Shown here: piece by piece, positions 24,040 to 37,005 of the stretch
Layout: every line of letters starts with the position of its first letter
How positions within the stretch are numbered: position 1 is the first letter of the stretch
Assembly (NCBI RefSeq): GCF_023159225.1
Contig: NC_063169.1
Location: forward strand, 53,345,934-53,409,933
Reading direction: 5' to 3'
Length of the DNA stretch: 64,000 nucleotides
Source: Perognathus longimembris pacificus
Lineage: Eukaryota; Chordata; Mammalia; Rodentia; Heteromyidae
Made by a program: the position numbers and the translations under genes
The notes under the pieces: generated by a model
The model's input: the letters and a program-made list of their open reading frames with translations, nothing else
Database searches by the model: none
Told to the model about the DNA's origin: nothing

Positions 24040-24554
24040 GTAAATGGATTGTGCGGTGTGGAAGGTTCAGGGGTGTGATCACTTTCAATCCTTACCTTGC
24101 AGAATCCTAAGTCATCAAAATGGGAAAACGGAAGCTAAGTGGTACAAAGAGAGTGTGCAAGGGCCGGGGCTTACAAACATCTGCTCTAGGTTAGAAGTGC
24201 ATGTTAAAATTAAGAGTGATATGGTAGGAGGGGCATGACAGTGGAAATTGAGAAACCTGATTTCTGGGCTCAGTGTGCAGCAGGTCTTGTCCAAGCTGAG
24301 ATAAGTCAAATTTCCTGAGTTCCAGTCTCCAAACGGAGAGAGTGAAATTGGATGATGCTTCTTAATGCTTCGTCCTGACTCTGACATTTCTTGTCAACAA
24401 GTTAGAGATATGCTTCTAACGGAAGGTTCTCTTGGAGTTGCTTTTTTTCCCCCCTTCCAAAATGATATTTCAGATAAAATATATCTTCCCATTGTTAACT
24501 TGGCAGCTACAGCATGGCTAACGTTTCCAGTCCTCAGTTTGGTCTGCAGGCTTC

Positions 24555-24650
24555 TTATGTCCTGGACAAGTTGGTAAACTTTCTTGCCTCGGTTTCCCCT
24601 TTGAGAAGTGATGATAATACAAACACCCCCAGTGGTGTGAGGAAAAAGCA
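24555..24650 (+). mobile_element. MIR SINE remnant
   Basis: CTTGCCTCGGTTTCCCCTTT followed by GATGATAATACAAACACC is the conserved MIR core (cf. the CTCAGTTTCCTC core). Confidence 0.55.
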
Positions 24651-25852
24651 GCTCACCCGCAAATGTGGAAATGATGAATCATAGAGGCTCTGTCATGTTA
24701 TAAGAATGTGCTGTGTGTGGGACAGTTGGGGGAAAGTCTGCTGTGTTTCTACCAGTGGGCACAAGGCAGAAAGATGCCTGGGATCTCTGTCAAGGACCCC
24801 AGCAGCCTCTGCAAGCCACAAATGCTATAGCTGACTGCAGGGTGCTCTCTTCCTTTGAGGAAAATGTTGGTAAACATTTGGAAAACAGTGGGGCTTACTT
24901 GAGAAGGATGTGAGTGTATGTTTGTGTAATTCAAGGGGGACATCACTGGAGATGAGGGATGGGATAGATGGAAAGGATAGACAGAAAGAGAGAGACTAAA
25001 CTGTATGAACTTTTCAATAACTTATAGTAGAAACTTTTTCAAAGTTAAGTTACCTAAAATATCCATACAAATACTGTTTTAAAAGTCATGCTCTGGACAA
25101 AGAAAAATAAATGCTGGTCTCTAGTCAACAATGAGGACTTGCGAACTTAGAAAAGTGAAGGAGACCAATCAGGCTGAGGTTTATGTGGAATTTGGAAGAT
25201 GGAAGCCCACAGAAATTGGTCTTGGTCAGAAGATTTGAGGCAACACAAAAGCCATTGTATATTTCATGTGACTAGGGCAAGAAACATGGAGAAAGCCACC
25301 TGGGAAGAAAATGGACTATGACACTTGAACTGTTGCTCTGCTTGATTTATCTCCTGAAAGTAAATGATTAAAACTCCTATTTCCTATGGCACTCTTTGAT
25401 AAAGCTACCTAATTCAACAAATGTTGTCATATCTGTAGGGATAAGTATAGACTATTTTTATACTATGTATTATTCATATCAAATATTAGCACAAATTACT
25501 GTTGCCAAACTCCTTCCCATTTTCAGAGATGAGGGTGTCAGCTTTCAGGTGTGACTATGAAACCCTCTCATCCATCAGCAGAGGGCTCAGTGATGAACCC
25601 TGGAGATGAAATGCTTCACTTTCCAAATTGTCTCTTGTTCCTCGCTCACTGTGTCTCCCCAGCACAGGTGCTCTTCAACTGTACCACGTCACTACTCAAG
25701 CGTGACAGCGAGGCCTCAGGAACATCAATAGGAGATTTCAAAAAAATCTTGCATTTTTCTATTTCTGAAAGTGATGTTTCATCCATTTTCAGTTAGGTAT
25801 GAGAGCCTACGGTAGAAATTACTTCAAAAATAAAGGGGCCACATGGAAAATA

Positions 25853-25895
25853 TCTCCTCTCTCTCTCTCTCTCTCTTCCCCTTTCTCTCTCTCTG
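25853..25895. repeat. (TC)n microsatellite
   Basis: TC dinucleotide run with CCCCTT interruptions. Confidence 0.85.
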
Positions 25896-25959
25896 CCCTC
25901 CCCTGAATCTCACATTTACCTTGGTCCCCTCAGAAAATGCTACACTTTGATGAAACAAC

Positions 25960-26095
25960 TTATCGGGCATTAAGTGTTGCCTATCCCCAAGTAATGTCTT
26001 GCACTTGGAATACTTCTCTTTGGCTCAGCCAACTGAGAACACTCTGTTCAAACTGTAAAACCCAATTCAACCATCATCCTCGGTAGTCACATTTT
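25960..26095 (+). mobile_element. L2 LINE fragment
   Basis: CTTGGAATACTTCTCTTTGG, AACCCAATTCAACCATCATC and the following bases keep the order of the L2 segment that encodes the end of the element. Confidence 0.45.
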
Positions 26096-28497
26096 CCCTC
26101 CACTTTTCTGTCTTTACTAAACAGGTTCCGAATATGTTACATTCACAGCACACAATGTTTTGGCTATGCTCATAACTGAAAGCAGTAAAACTGAAATATT
26201 ATAAATGTTGTGTATATTTGGACTGCCCAAGAGAACAAATGAATACGTTTCAATGTTTAAAAGCCATGAAACTGTAGAAAATCTGAATTGAACCAATAGA
26301 TGTTTCATAGGTCCCTAGAGAGTATTGTTGCTGATTCTTACTATAGTTAACGTACCATAAATTTTTTTCTTTTCTTTCCCCCCCATGAAGGGCATGATTA
26401 TTTTACTCCTGTTTCTTAGACAACACTGGGAACTCTGTTCTTCACAAGTAAAATAGAAAAATACTTTGAGGTGGTTTTTTTTCAGGTAATGCAGGGAAAG
26501 AGCAAAAGAATTTCTGAGAAGTAAATATGTGAATATGTATTTATAAGAGGCTTTAAAATGAAATGCACTGAATAATAAATCATAGAAGGCAAAGGAGAGA
26601 AGTTGTCTGAAGAGAGCTAAGTGGCAGGGTGGAGGTGAACAGGTGAGAGACAGGACGATGCCCACAGCATCTTAAGATTAGCATTCACTGGAAAATATTA
26701 GGTGACTGTTGTATCAATAGACAGAGGGGGAAGGGGAAGAAGACTGGTCACGTTCACATCTTGGAGTGCCTGGCAGTGGGTGTTGGTCAAGGCTTTAGAA
26801 AGGGGCTCTGGACATTGTTGGCATATTTGAGGTGAGAATTTCAGTCCGCTCACTGATTGGACCCTATTAACTATATCAAAATTCATATTTTTTTCTCTTT
26901 GGCTGCAAAAGATTTTTAAATAACTCAGTCTCTGTATTTTAGAAATAAGCTGAATCACAGAGACTAAAGGAGGGATTCGCACTGACACTGGGTCAGAGCC
27001 AGAGAAGAGTCTCAATTGCCCAACTCTGAGCCACAAAACTCCCATGATCGAAGCAAGTCCAAGGTCATTCAAATTTGCATTTAAAGTAGTGTGTGGCTTT
27101 CTTAATTGTACGTTGATGGGTAAACATGAGAATTCAGAATGCAAGCCTGACAAAGCAGGTCAAAAGGACTGAGCCTCTTTGATATTTTTCTGCTTATTTT
27201 GAGAGTCTTACTTGTAGATCCAAGGTTCAAAGGTTGGGAAGATCCTGAGGATGGTCCTCTTGACCAACAGGAAGTAACTTACAGTGCAGTGATGAGGGCA
27301 TACACCAAGGTGAGGGTGGGAGAAGGATAAAAGATGAGCAGGAACAGATGGCTTCTCACATGCCATAAGTATACATCTTACTCTCATAATGATTCCAGTC
27401 AGCAATCAGTTTAAGACCAGACATCCCCCAGCAGATCTTGTTCTTCCTTGAATAAATAATCTGACCTGGAAATTCAACCGAGTGCCTGCAAAGTCTGAAG
27501 CTTTGGAAATTGCTTTCCTTTTTGGCGCCTATGGTCTAAATTTTACATATATCTTATTTATTTATTAAGCTTGTTTGCATTTCAATAGCTTCTAGTTCCA
27601 GGAAAATATAAGAACACGCAACCCTCTCTTAAAAAAGAAAAAGCACAACTCATTTCCCTATAGCCATTGCAACTTAACCTATACTTCAAGGAGAAGAAAA
27701 AGATCAGAAATTTGCTTTGCATCCCTGAATATTGAACAGTGTTAGACAAGAAAATCTCCCAGAGTCCTGATTCCAGAACTCTACGGTTCAAATTGATATA
27801 TAAAATACAAATTTTAAATGTTTTCAAGTGTCAAACATATAACTTGAAAATTTTGAAGACTGAACACTGATATTAAATTCAAGGCAAATGGATTTGTGCC
27901 TAATATAGAGCATAGATTATATTATGTGACATAAATTCAAAGACTCTATGAATCAAAGGTTTCTTGAGTAAAAAACAATTGTGAATTTATCAATCCGAAT
28001 TCAGGCCACAGCTTCAGTATAAAAATGAGCACTTGTTCATTTAAACTTTTCTGTACACTCAAAATATTGACTGTAAAGCCAGTGAGATTGAAGAACACTT
28101 GAAAAAATTCATATACACTTTAAATATACATCAGTGCTTAATGATTTCATTCAAAGTTGCCTTGAGAAAAGTCTCAGTGCCAACAGTCGATCATCTGATA
28201 CTTGTTCTTAATATATTTCTAAAACTACTGCTCTTAGACAGTAGCCTGTCGATACACTGGATAATAATTACTGATGAGTTAATTCATTCTTTAGGTGGGA
28301 GTGCAAATTTAAATAAAAAGAAGAGCATAACATCTCACCTTGACCCAAATCTTTCTTCCACTTGATTTTGTTCTGTGAAGGATAGAAACACAGGTTTAAA
28401 ATGCGATTCTCCAGTTCCCAATTCCATAAGAGAGACTCAGAGAACCTGACTATATTTGCACAATTGAGATTTTTTAAAGTTTTTTAATCAGAATTAT

Positions 28498-28635
28498 ATG
28501 ACCATGGTCACATTACTCTGTTGGTGCCTTGGTTTCTTTTATGAAAAGGCAATAACAATACTAGCAGTTTCATGTTACTGTATGCATTAAAGGAGATAAT
28601 ATCTGAAACAATCTAGAAGGAGCCTAAATGCTACT
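28498..28635 (+). mobile_element. MIR SINE
   Basis: ATGACCATGGTCACATTACT, TGCCTTGGTTTCTTTTATGA and AAAGGAGATAATATCTG follow the MIR order. Confidence 0.65.
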
Positions 28636-28779
28636 ACATTCTCAGGAAATGGTAAGGATATCATAATTCTGAGTGTTTGTGTTAGTTTTGCTATACCTTC
28701 TCCCTTGTTTCTATTCAATTAGGAGATTCTTGGTCAAGTCTCCCATTGTTGCATGTGTAACCTTGTGATAGCTTCCAAT

Positions 28780-29145
28780 TCCCAGTGCTTTTCTACCCCT
28801 ATCCCTGTTCATTCTATTCTGCAACTAAAGTATATCAACAATGTTGATTTTTTTTTAATCCTCCAATGGCTTCTTAGTATCTGCAAAGAACAGCCTGATT
28901 CTTTCACCGTAAGTACAAAGCTCTCCCCACTTTCCTAGTCCTACTTGTCATTATGTCGCTTTGAGTACTCGTATTCTACCCAGACAAGAAGAGCATTCCA
29001 CCACTCCCTATTTTTTTCTCTACTCATTGTTCCTAATGCTTAAAATTACTTCCCTCCATGATCCCAATTTCTCCTGATTCCTTGAGATTATTCATGAATG
29101 CCAGCCCCTTTAAGAAGCCTTCTTGAGATCACTAAATTTTGAATT
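28780..29145 (+). mobile_element. L2 LINE fragment
   Basis: AATCCTCCAATGGCTTCTTA, GTACAAAGCTCTCCCCACTT, TCATGAATGCCAGCCCCTTT and AAGAAGCCTTCTTGAGATCA match successive parts of the L2 3' region. Confidence 0.68.
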
Positions 29146-29431
29146 GTGAAGGGAAAATAAGAATATGTTTTAATGTCTACACATAGCGATTGCATAATAA
29201 CTGCACAGCATCTACATTGCATGAGGAATTACATATAATCTAGAAATGAATTAAGGCTATGGGAAGATTTGCACAGACCACGAATATAGAGCCATCTTCC
29301 AGTAAGGACTTGAAGCAACCGAGGATTTGGGGTTTCTGCAGGAGGAGGGGATCCTAGAGCTGATGACCCCTGGGTGACCAAGGGTAACAATTCTGGCTGT
29401 GTGTCTTCCTTTCCCCAAACTTTCTTTGGAT

Positions 29432-29646
29432 TTCTTTTTTTTTTTTCTTTTTTTTTTTTGCAAGTCCTGGGGCTTGGACTCAGTGAGCACTGTTCCTGGC
29501 TTCTTTATGCTCAAAGCTAGCACTCTGCCCTTTGAGTCACAGCACCACTTCTGGCCGTTTCCTGTATATGTGGTGCTAGGGAATTGAACCCAGGGCTTCA
29601 TGTATGTGAGGCAAGCACTCTTGCCACTAGGCCATATTCCCAACCA
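29432..29646 (-). mobile_element. Dimeric tRNA-type SINE
   Basis: Reverse-strand dimer with a T/C-rich tail side at 29432-29460 and both tRNA-like halves (GGCCATATTCCCAACC end). An AAAC-type simple repeat (29646-29687) follows on the + strand. Confidence 0.92.
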
Positions 29647-29689
29647 AAAAAAAAAAAAACAAACAAACAAACAAAAAAACAAAAAACCT

Positions 29690-30378
29690 CATTCTCTTTG
29701 AGTTTCTTTTGTAGGCATTTTTTTCTCTCAACTCCCTGTTCTTTACAAGTCAAGACAACATTCATTGTGGTCTTCTTTTCATCCTACATGTCAGTCACTC
29801 AGTAAATTTTCATATATGATTTTTAAAAATAAAGGAAATTATCTGAAGGAATAAAATCACTTGCAACCATTAAGTAAGTGTATCAATGGGATTTCCTTGA
29901 GACAGATTATTCAGGCAACATAAATTCTAGTTCTTCCTTTTAGTGGAGTCATTTTTAAACACATATTCTAGCAAACGAACAGGATTAATCCTTATCACTT
30001 TTAAAATAAAATATTATACTAGTGGATTTCAGAACTCAGAATTAATAGGAGACAGTTGTTTCTTATAGAGAAGTTGTCACTTACTGGTAAAGACAAAACT
30101 AAAGTTTTCCTCTAAAAGAGCAAATGCATGCATTTCAAATTAGGCATGCATTTCTACTTCTAAAGTAATTGCTTGGTTCGTGCATTTTGGAGTACTTTAC
30201 CTAAATTAAGAACCCAAAGCTATATCTTTTATAGATAATAAGTCTGTCTACTGTCGATATAATTCAAGAATGCAGTGAGGAGGTAGGTGTTCACTGTGTC
30301 CTACAAATGAGCCGTGAGGGGATGAAGCTGAACAGAAGATGCTACTTGCACTTTCTCTGCAATTTAATTGGAAGTAGT
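29690..30378. other. Unassigned AT-rich DNA
   Basis: No gene or nameable repeat seen. Confidence 0.5.
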
Positions 30379-30640
30379 TCCTTTTTTTATTTTTTTATTG
30401 TCAAAGTGATGAATACAGGGGTTACAGTTTCACACATAAGGTACAGAGCACATTTCTTGTCAAACTTGTTACCTCCTCCCTCATTTTTCTCCCACCTTCC
30501 CTCTTGCCAATCCTTCCCTCCTCCCACCCGAGTTGTACCACTAGTTTACTACATATTGTCTTGTAAGTATTGCTATTGCATTGGTTTGCCTTTTACCCTG
30601 GAAGTCGTTTCTTGTTTTCTTTATTCCTTCCTTTTTTTGT
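30379..30640 (-). mobile_element. LINE-1 3' UTR fragment
   Basis: TTTTTTATTGTCAAAGTGAT, GGGGTTACAGTTTCACACAT and CAAACTTGTTACCTCCTCCC parallel the 3' UTRs at 18.9 and 56.5 kb. ORF2 is not included. Confidence 0.85.
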
Positions 30641-31979
30641 TTTATTCCTTGCTTTTCTTTATTCCTTTCTTTCTCTTTCTACGTCGTCTGGTGTGCGTAA
30701 ATAGTAAAATCCTGCCATCGGTATCAGTCTAATTCCAAAAGGAAAAGCATTAGCAGCTTTATTATAAAAAGGTCAATTTATTTTCTAGTCACAGAAATAA
30801 CTGACAATGTTCTCTTTACTACTACTCATTTTTCTTGAGCTAGTAATATATTTATAATACATAGTAACTATATTTTGTCACATCTGGAATAGTAAGCAAA
30901 ACTCCAGTCCTTGCTCTTTAACACAATATCATAATTTAGAGGAATACAGTACATTTTGTTCTTTCTTCCTTCCCTCCCCCACTTCCCTCCTTCTTTACTG
31001 TTTCTCCATCTTTCTCTATGTGTCTGTTTTTCTCTCATGTTCCCCTTCCCTAAGTTTCTCTTTAGAATTGACATCTCTAAAATTCTGAGGTCACTGCAAA
31101 TGATGAGTTTTATCCCTTTGAACTTCTCTTAAAATTTTCACAAATGACAAAATTATCAGACACCCCTTCCTGCAAAGACTCTCTCATCTAAGAAGTGAAC
31201 ATAGCATATAGTATATATTTTATACATTATCAACAAAGCCCTTATTCTGAGCATTTATTTATTTCATTGACTCTCCTACAAGTGCTGGGGGTAGTCTAGA
31301 GTCAGTAGATTGAATATCCTTGACAGTAACAAGAGAAAGCTTAAAATCAGCCCTGTGTGCAAGAAGAAGGCACGGTTGACAAAGACAAAGAAGAGGTCAG
31401 TTGCAGATGGCCTGAGTCCAAGGGTTCCAGCATGCTGCAGAAAAGAAAAAACATGAGAGAGGAAAAACAGAACAAATTCAAGAGACATAGAATGGCAATT
31501 GCTTCACGTCAGTAATAGACACAGAAAGATACCAGAGAGAAAAACTATAAAATAAAATCAAGACGAGAGTTTCAACTGGGGATGAATGTAAATCTTTAGG
31601 TAAGACACTGAAAAGGAAAATTAATAGCCATGGCTTACAAACCACGTAAAATGCAATAGTTGCAACTTTGCTAGTTGAATCCTTAGATGTTTCTCAGCTT
31701 CTAGAATTAAAGCCAAAGGGAAAGATTGCCTTTCATGCCTCTTTCTCTGAATCTTTTGGGATAGCCCCAAGTATCTCACATAAATCTCTGTACATAATGA
31801 GGGGCACTTCAGAAAAACCAAACACACATTGACCTCCAGGGTCTCTAGCAGTAACTCACTCAAACAAGTGAATCATATTTGCTGAAGGACATGATTTAGA
31901 AAGAAAAGAAGGGAAAGAAATAAACAGAAAATCAGACATGGAATGCCAAGAAGGCAATAAGGATTCAAGTGCAATAAAT
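30641..31979. other. Unassigned unique DNA
   Basis: Pyrimidine-rich patch at 30960-31060. No coding signal. Confidence 0.5.
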
Positions 31980-32075
31980 AAAGCTGTGACATGGCTCAGG
32001 TGGTAGAGTACTTGCCCAGCAGGTGCAAGCCTCTCAGTTCAACCTCAGTACCACCAACTAGAAAAAGAAACAAAA
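31980..32075 (+). mobile_element. ID-type SINE
   Basis: AGCTGTGACATGGCTCAGGT, GTACTTGCCCAGCAGGTGCA and TTCAACCTCAGTACCACC follow the ID element, with an A-rich tail. Confidence 0.8.
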
Positions 32076-33573
32076 ATGAAAATGTATAATGTAAAATACA
32101 TGCATAAATGAAGAAACAACTGCTATGTTTAAAACATTTCTGGCAGAGATTTCAAATGCCCACATGGAACTATGTAATAAAATATACTCTGCCTTTCTGA
32201 ACTAATCAATTCTTGGCTGTTGAGCTCATTCTCCTGGACAGCAAGAAAAGTTAAACTTTCTTAACATTGTGATTGATCTCTTCTGATTAAATTACTTCTT
32301 TTGAATAAATACTTTTCTCCAAGATGACATCTAGGTGAATGTATGCCTCAGGATCCCACATCTGTATCTACCTAAATGTTTCTCCCACATACCTGCAAGA
32401 TATCATCCTGAGAAGGGGAGCCATAAACAAGTTCATCTGCCCATCTGCCTTTGAGTCTCTTCCCATAGTTCCACAGTGTAGACTCTACACCTCATCCTCA
32501 TGAACATACACTTCTCCTGTGCCTTATTCGCTTTTTCCCAGGAGAAGGAATTCCCAGTCTGGAACTCTATCCACAGACCAACCTCTCAACATATTTAAGA
32601 GATCTTTAATGTATTGCATAATAAAAGAATGAAGATAATCCCATTGTCTTCTCACAAAGGCTGGTTAATAGGAGTAATAACCCTTATTATAATAAGGGTA
32701 ATAACAGTCTGTGTTGCTGCAAACACATAAAAACAATCAAACTGGAAAAAAAACTAATTTGGAATTGTTTTCACTGTTGCTAAACATTCCTAATCTTCCC
32801 TAGTGGATTCCCTAGTAGAGTACAAAATAAATGAATAAAGAACAACCAATCTATCATCAGGCTTTACTGCCAGTATATATTCTGTTGACCAAGCCATAAG
32901 TAAGTATGGCTTGCTCAATATTTCTTACCACCATTGTTTGAACTTTGCTTTCCCCCTTGTCCTTTACCCCCTCCTTTTTTCCTCCTCCTTCCTCTCTTTC
33001 TCTCTCTCTTCCCCCTGCCTCTCTCTCAAAATGTATGCATGCATTTCAACAGCTACCTCAGGACCTTGACATTGGTAGGTTCTACTGAATAAGTGCAGTG
33101 AAATAGGAAATGTTTCTTACCTTTCTAGTCAGTTCCCACATTGAAAGCTGAGGTTTTGTTTCTGCAACTAATTGAAATTGTGATCATCATTATACAGTTC
33201 ATCTTACTCTGACCAGGTCTGACACATTTTCATTCCTTGAATGTGCTAACTGGATATTTCTGAGGGCTTTTCTCCTTTCTGGTTCCCAGCTCCTAGAATG
33301 GAAAGCACTGACAGGACAAAATTGTAGCAAGGATCCCTAGGTTATTCTAGTATTGAAGCACAAATTCCAAAATGACTGACATGAGAGAGACATCTATTTC
33401 TTCTCTGTTCTCCTCTCTGTAATTCACTCAAGGTGTAGTTATCTTTCTCCTCTGAACACTTGTCCACGTGGCTTTTCCTAAGTCAGTCCCAGAAGAAAAG
33501 ACTTCTGTTGTAAATGAAATTAGGAAAGGGTCAGTTCACCAGATTTGTAATCTCTAAACAAACCCTACCCTCT
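32076..33573. other. Unassigned unique DNA
   Basis: Pyrimidine-rich patch at 32950-33027. No coding signal. Confidence 0.5.
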
Positions 33574-33625
33574 TTATTATATATATAATATATATTATTA
33601 TATATTATATTATAGATATATATTG
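33574..33625. repeat. AT-rich (TA)n tract
   Basis: Interrupted TATA/ATTA repeats immediately upstream of a SINE. Confidence 0.8.
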
Positions 33626-33812
33626 GGCTGGGGATATGGATTAGTGGAAGAGTGCTTGCCTTGATTTCTCAGCACCTCATATATAGAAAAGGCCAGAAGT
33701 AGCCTTGTGGCTCAAGTGGTAGAGTGTTAGCCTTGAGCAAAAAGAAGCCAAGGACAGTGCTCAGGTCCTGAGTCCAAGCCCCAGGACTGGAAAAAAACAA
33801 AGAAACAACAAC
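33626..33812 (+). mobile_element. Dimeric tRNA-type SINE (internal deletion)
   Basis: It begins TGGGCTGGGGATATGGATTA and lacks the box B part of the left half: GCTTGCCTTGATTTCTCAGC joins directly. The right half is complete, to CCCCAGGACTGG and an A-rich tail. Confidence 0.88.
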
Positions 33813-35164
33813 AAAAAGCAATACATATATTTACTTGATTTGGTGATATATTCATCATAGAATGTGAATAAACAAATTTGAACTTAAATTTTGTGTTGAT
33901 TTTTTTTAGACAATGCTTCAAATCCTCAGAAAGTAATTAGACCATCCCAGAAGGTCAAAGAATGGAAAATATTTTAATATTTTATGCAAATATTCCTATA
34001 CTACATATGATCATTAAACAAATATGTATTTCTAACTTAGAAATTTTAAAAATTGATATCTAAATTTACTGGTTATTTATACAAGATATGCAGAAAAAGA
34101 AATTAAAATATAAATCTATCTCTTCTAAAACACCTCAACTATTCAGTTGAGGTAATGGAATAATTAATTAGTTCCATAATTAATAACCAAGATTAATAAT
34201 TATCTAGGATAATTGTTATGGGTAATTATCTACCCATTCAGTACATAGCATTGTGCTATCATCTTAGAAAGGAAGATGAAAGAAGAGAGGCAATGCCTTG
34301 CTAGAAGAGATAGATATATGAGCAATTTAAGGACAAAAAAGAATGGCATATGTTTTACAAAAATAGCATACTCTCTGGGACCAGGAGGAAGGACCAAGAG
34401 TATTCATTCAAGTGCGTTTATTTAGTGGCTATCATGTGCTAGACATAATTTTTACTTCCTTAGAAAATAAAAAACTTATGAACCCAAAATGTTAAGTTGG
34501 CTCATGGGTGGATGGATGGAAGGTGATGATGATGGTGGAGAGAGAAAGAGGGAGAGAGAGAATTAGCAGTATAGTCTGTGACAACTGCCAATGCATGACA
34601 GAGTAATCAATTTAGACTCTACTATTGGTAGTAAGTAATCAAAAATGAAGTGATTATTCTGAGATATTATTCAAGGTAAACTGCATTTCTGCAAATAGAG
34701 TTGGGAAACATCAAAGGAGAAAAAATAATTGTACCAAAAGCAATAAATGCTAAAGAATAACAAATTTCTGCATCCAATTAAAGGCTGGAGACTACATTAG
34801 AAAAATGCACTGGAGATCAATTGTCAAGGGCCTCATTTGCATTTCTAAAAGATGTATCCAATGGGAAAGATATATGCAATGGGAAGTGATAAGATAAATT
34901 TCCTACTTTATGAAGGTCATTCTAGCAACAGTGGTTGGTTAAGAAAATGAGCATGGAGTGAAGGTGCAGATTAATTTTATAACTGTGTTTGGTGTTTAGT
35001 GACCATTTTTAGTACATGTTGAGAATTTTGAGATTCACTTTTTTATCTTTAGTCTTCAAACTGTATTTCCTGAGTTATAGTAATTTACACAAAACCATAA
35101 GAAATGCTGCCTAATTCATCAACCAAAATGCTTCAGTACTTCATATATTCTGTACTGATGATTA
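33813..35164. other. Unassigned AT-rich DNA
   Basis: A local AATTATTAATTA-rich patch is at 34155-34230. No coding signal. Confidence 0.5.
34498..34562. repeat. (GATG)n/(GA)n low-complexity tract
   Basis: GGATGGATGG, GATGATGATG and GAGAGAGA-type units in succession. Confidence 0.75.
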
Positions 35165-35262
35165 ACTGACTTTAATATTTTTTGGCAGTACTAAGGTTTG
35201 AACTCAGGGCCTGGTGCATAGTAGGCAGGCACTGAACCACTTGAGCCACGATTCTGGTTTTG
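35165..35262 (-). mobile_element. ID-type SINE
   Basis: The reverse strand holds the ID box A/box B region. On the + strand it appears as GGTTTGAACTCAGGGCCTGG and ACCACTTGAGCCACGATTCT. Confidence 0.7.
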
Positions 35263-35408
35263 ATTCTTCCATTCCAAGCTGACATTCTAGACATGCTCAT
35301 CTTCCTCAAATTCAGAGCACAATTCTGAATCTGTCACATAACCTAAGAGCAGTCTTTCTCTCTTACTTTTCCAAGTTATATTTCTTCCTGTTTTGAGATA
35401 TCAATTGT

Positions 35409-35448
35409 GTATGAGAGAGACAGACAGACAGACAGACACAGAGACACA
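35409..35448. repeat. (GACA)n microsatellite
   Basis: GAGAGACAGACAGACAGACA units at the tail side of the adjoining SINE. Confidence 0.85.
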
Positions 35449-35680
35449 GTATCCTGGGGCTTGAACACAGGGCCTGGGTATTCTCCTTGAGCTTTTGTGC
35501 TCAAGGCTAACTAACACTCTACCACTTGAGCCAAGCTCCACTTTGGATTTCTGGTTAAAGATAAAATTAAAGATAAGAGTCTCACAGATTTTCTGCCCAT
35601 ACTGGCTTTGACCCAAGATCCTCAAATCTCAGCCTCCTAAGTAGCTAGGATTATAGGTGTGAGCTACCAGTGGCCAGTTG
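35449..35680 (-). mobile_element. Chimeric B1/Alu-like plus tRNA-type SINE
   Basis: Reverse-strand copy. It carries the tRNA-type half (ACTCTACCACTTGAGCCAAG), the linker (TAAGAGTCTCACAGATTTTC) and the B1-like half (CAGCCTCCTAAGTAGCTAGG, ATTATAGGTGTGAGC). Confidence 0.9.
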
Positions 35681-36154
35681 AGACAGCCATTTTTCAAGCA
35701 AACAATTCTTTCAAAGCTAGAAGCCACAAAGTAGATGAGAAAATGTGTACTAAGAAAACAATTTTTCATTTACCTTATAAAGTAGCAAGTGACACAAACC
35801 ACATATTTATGAACAAACCAAATATTGTAGATATTCCACTAAGACTAGACGTTAACTGGCCCTTTCTAACGTGACTAAGGAAGATTTTATTTTGTAATGT
35901 CCACTTACAGCCATGTCTTTAAGATGACTAATGGAAGTATCAATAAAATGTGAGAAAGTTTCATTTTTGGTGGAAGGATTATGATAGCATAGATAGAACA
36001 GTAAACACACAAAATGGTTATGAATGGAAATTTTGTTGTTGAGCTTGGCAGTGTTTGGAGTGAAGAACATCAGGAAACAAAAAGACTTTAAGAGGGACCA
36101 ACTAGCATGGGTACAAAAAGAATCATAATTCTTATAGAACTTCTGAAAATAATT
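35681..36154. other. Unassigned AT-rich DNA
   Basis: Chance frames on both strands. No domain features. Confidence 0.5.
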
Positions 36155-36392
36155 CAACACTGAGTATCAGTGACTCACGAATTATCCTAACTCATCAAGA
36201 GGCTGAGTCTGAGAATTGTGGCTCAAAGACATCCCAGGCAGAAAAGTCTGTGAAACTCTTACCTCCAATTAACCACCAAAAAGCATGGCAGTAGAGGACG
36301 AGATTAAGTGGTAAAGTGGAATCCCTGACCAAACAATGCTAAGGGACTGCTCCCAGGCACTGAGTTCAAGCCCCAGCACAGGTGTGCATACG
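36155..36392 (+). mobile_element. Chimeric B1/Alu-like plus tRNA-type SINE
   Basis: AGTATCAGTGACTCACGAAT, GAGGCTGAGTCTGAG and CTTACCTCCAATTAACCACC mark the left half and linker. GGCACTGAGTTCAAGCCCCA marks the right half. A GTGTGCA/CACACA tract (36383-36420) follows. Confidence 0.85.
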
Positions 36393-36632
36393 CATGTGTG
36401 CACACAAACACACACACACAAAGGATTCAGTAGAAAATTAAAAAATTGTCTTTGAATCATCTAGTGAAACTACTGTATTATTTTAAGTGCAAAAACTGAG
36501 ACCCCCACAGAAATTTACAACATACTAGGGTCACAAAGCTGTATGTACAAGGGCCAACTCAGGGTCCCCTGGTGTCTCTCCATGCCATGAACTTAATCCC
36601 ACCGCCTGCTGTGGTCAATTCCCAAAGCCTCT

Positions 36633-36633
<1 letters not shown>

Positions 36634-36683
<50 letters not shown>

Positions 36684-36696
36684 ACCACCACCACCA
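36634..36696. repeat. (CA)n(CAC)n microsatellite
   Basis: About 24 CA units followed by four CAC units. Confidence 0.97.
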
Positions 36697-36837
36697 TAAT
36701 CCCTCTAAATGTCATCTCTCTTTTATTCCCCCAAGTACTTCACAGCTTCTGTGTCTGTCTCCAGGGATGGTGCTCATCTCTTCAAAATTATGTGTTCACA
36801 GGTTAATCATCTCCAATTGTAAAACTTGACCAAATCT

Positions 36838-37005
36838 AGACTGGAGGTGTGGTTGAAGTGATAAAGCACTTGCCTATCTAAGTTCAAAACTCCAATAGAG
36901 GAAGTGAAGCTCAAGTGGTAGGAGAGTGGTAGCCTTGAGCAGAGAAACTCAAAACCAGCATACCCAGACCCTCAGTTCAAGCCCCACAACTGACCCAAAA
37001 AAGTA
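36838..37005 (+). mobile_element. Degraded dimeric tRNA-type SINE
   Basis: The left half is GTGTGGTTGAAGTGATAAAG, CACTTGCCTATC. The right half is GTGAAGCTCAAGTGGTAGGA through CCCTCAGTTCAAGCCCCACA. Confidence 0.8.

Larger units (their letters stand above)
24040..28497. other. Putative intron downstream of the first-exon donor
   Basis: It begins with the donor GTAAAT. It holds MIR and L2 remnants and a TC tract. The 151-codon reverse frame at 26698-27153 and the 116-codon one at 26315-26665 show no domain or splice context, so I treat them as chance frames. Confidence 0.4.

Noticed and set aside
26698..27153. Reverse frame of 151 codons
   Set aside because: Longest non-repeat reverse frame, but no domain, no splice context and ordinary composition.
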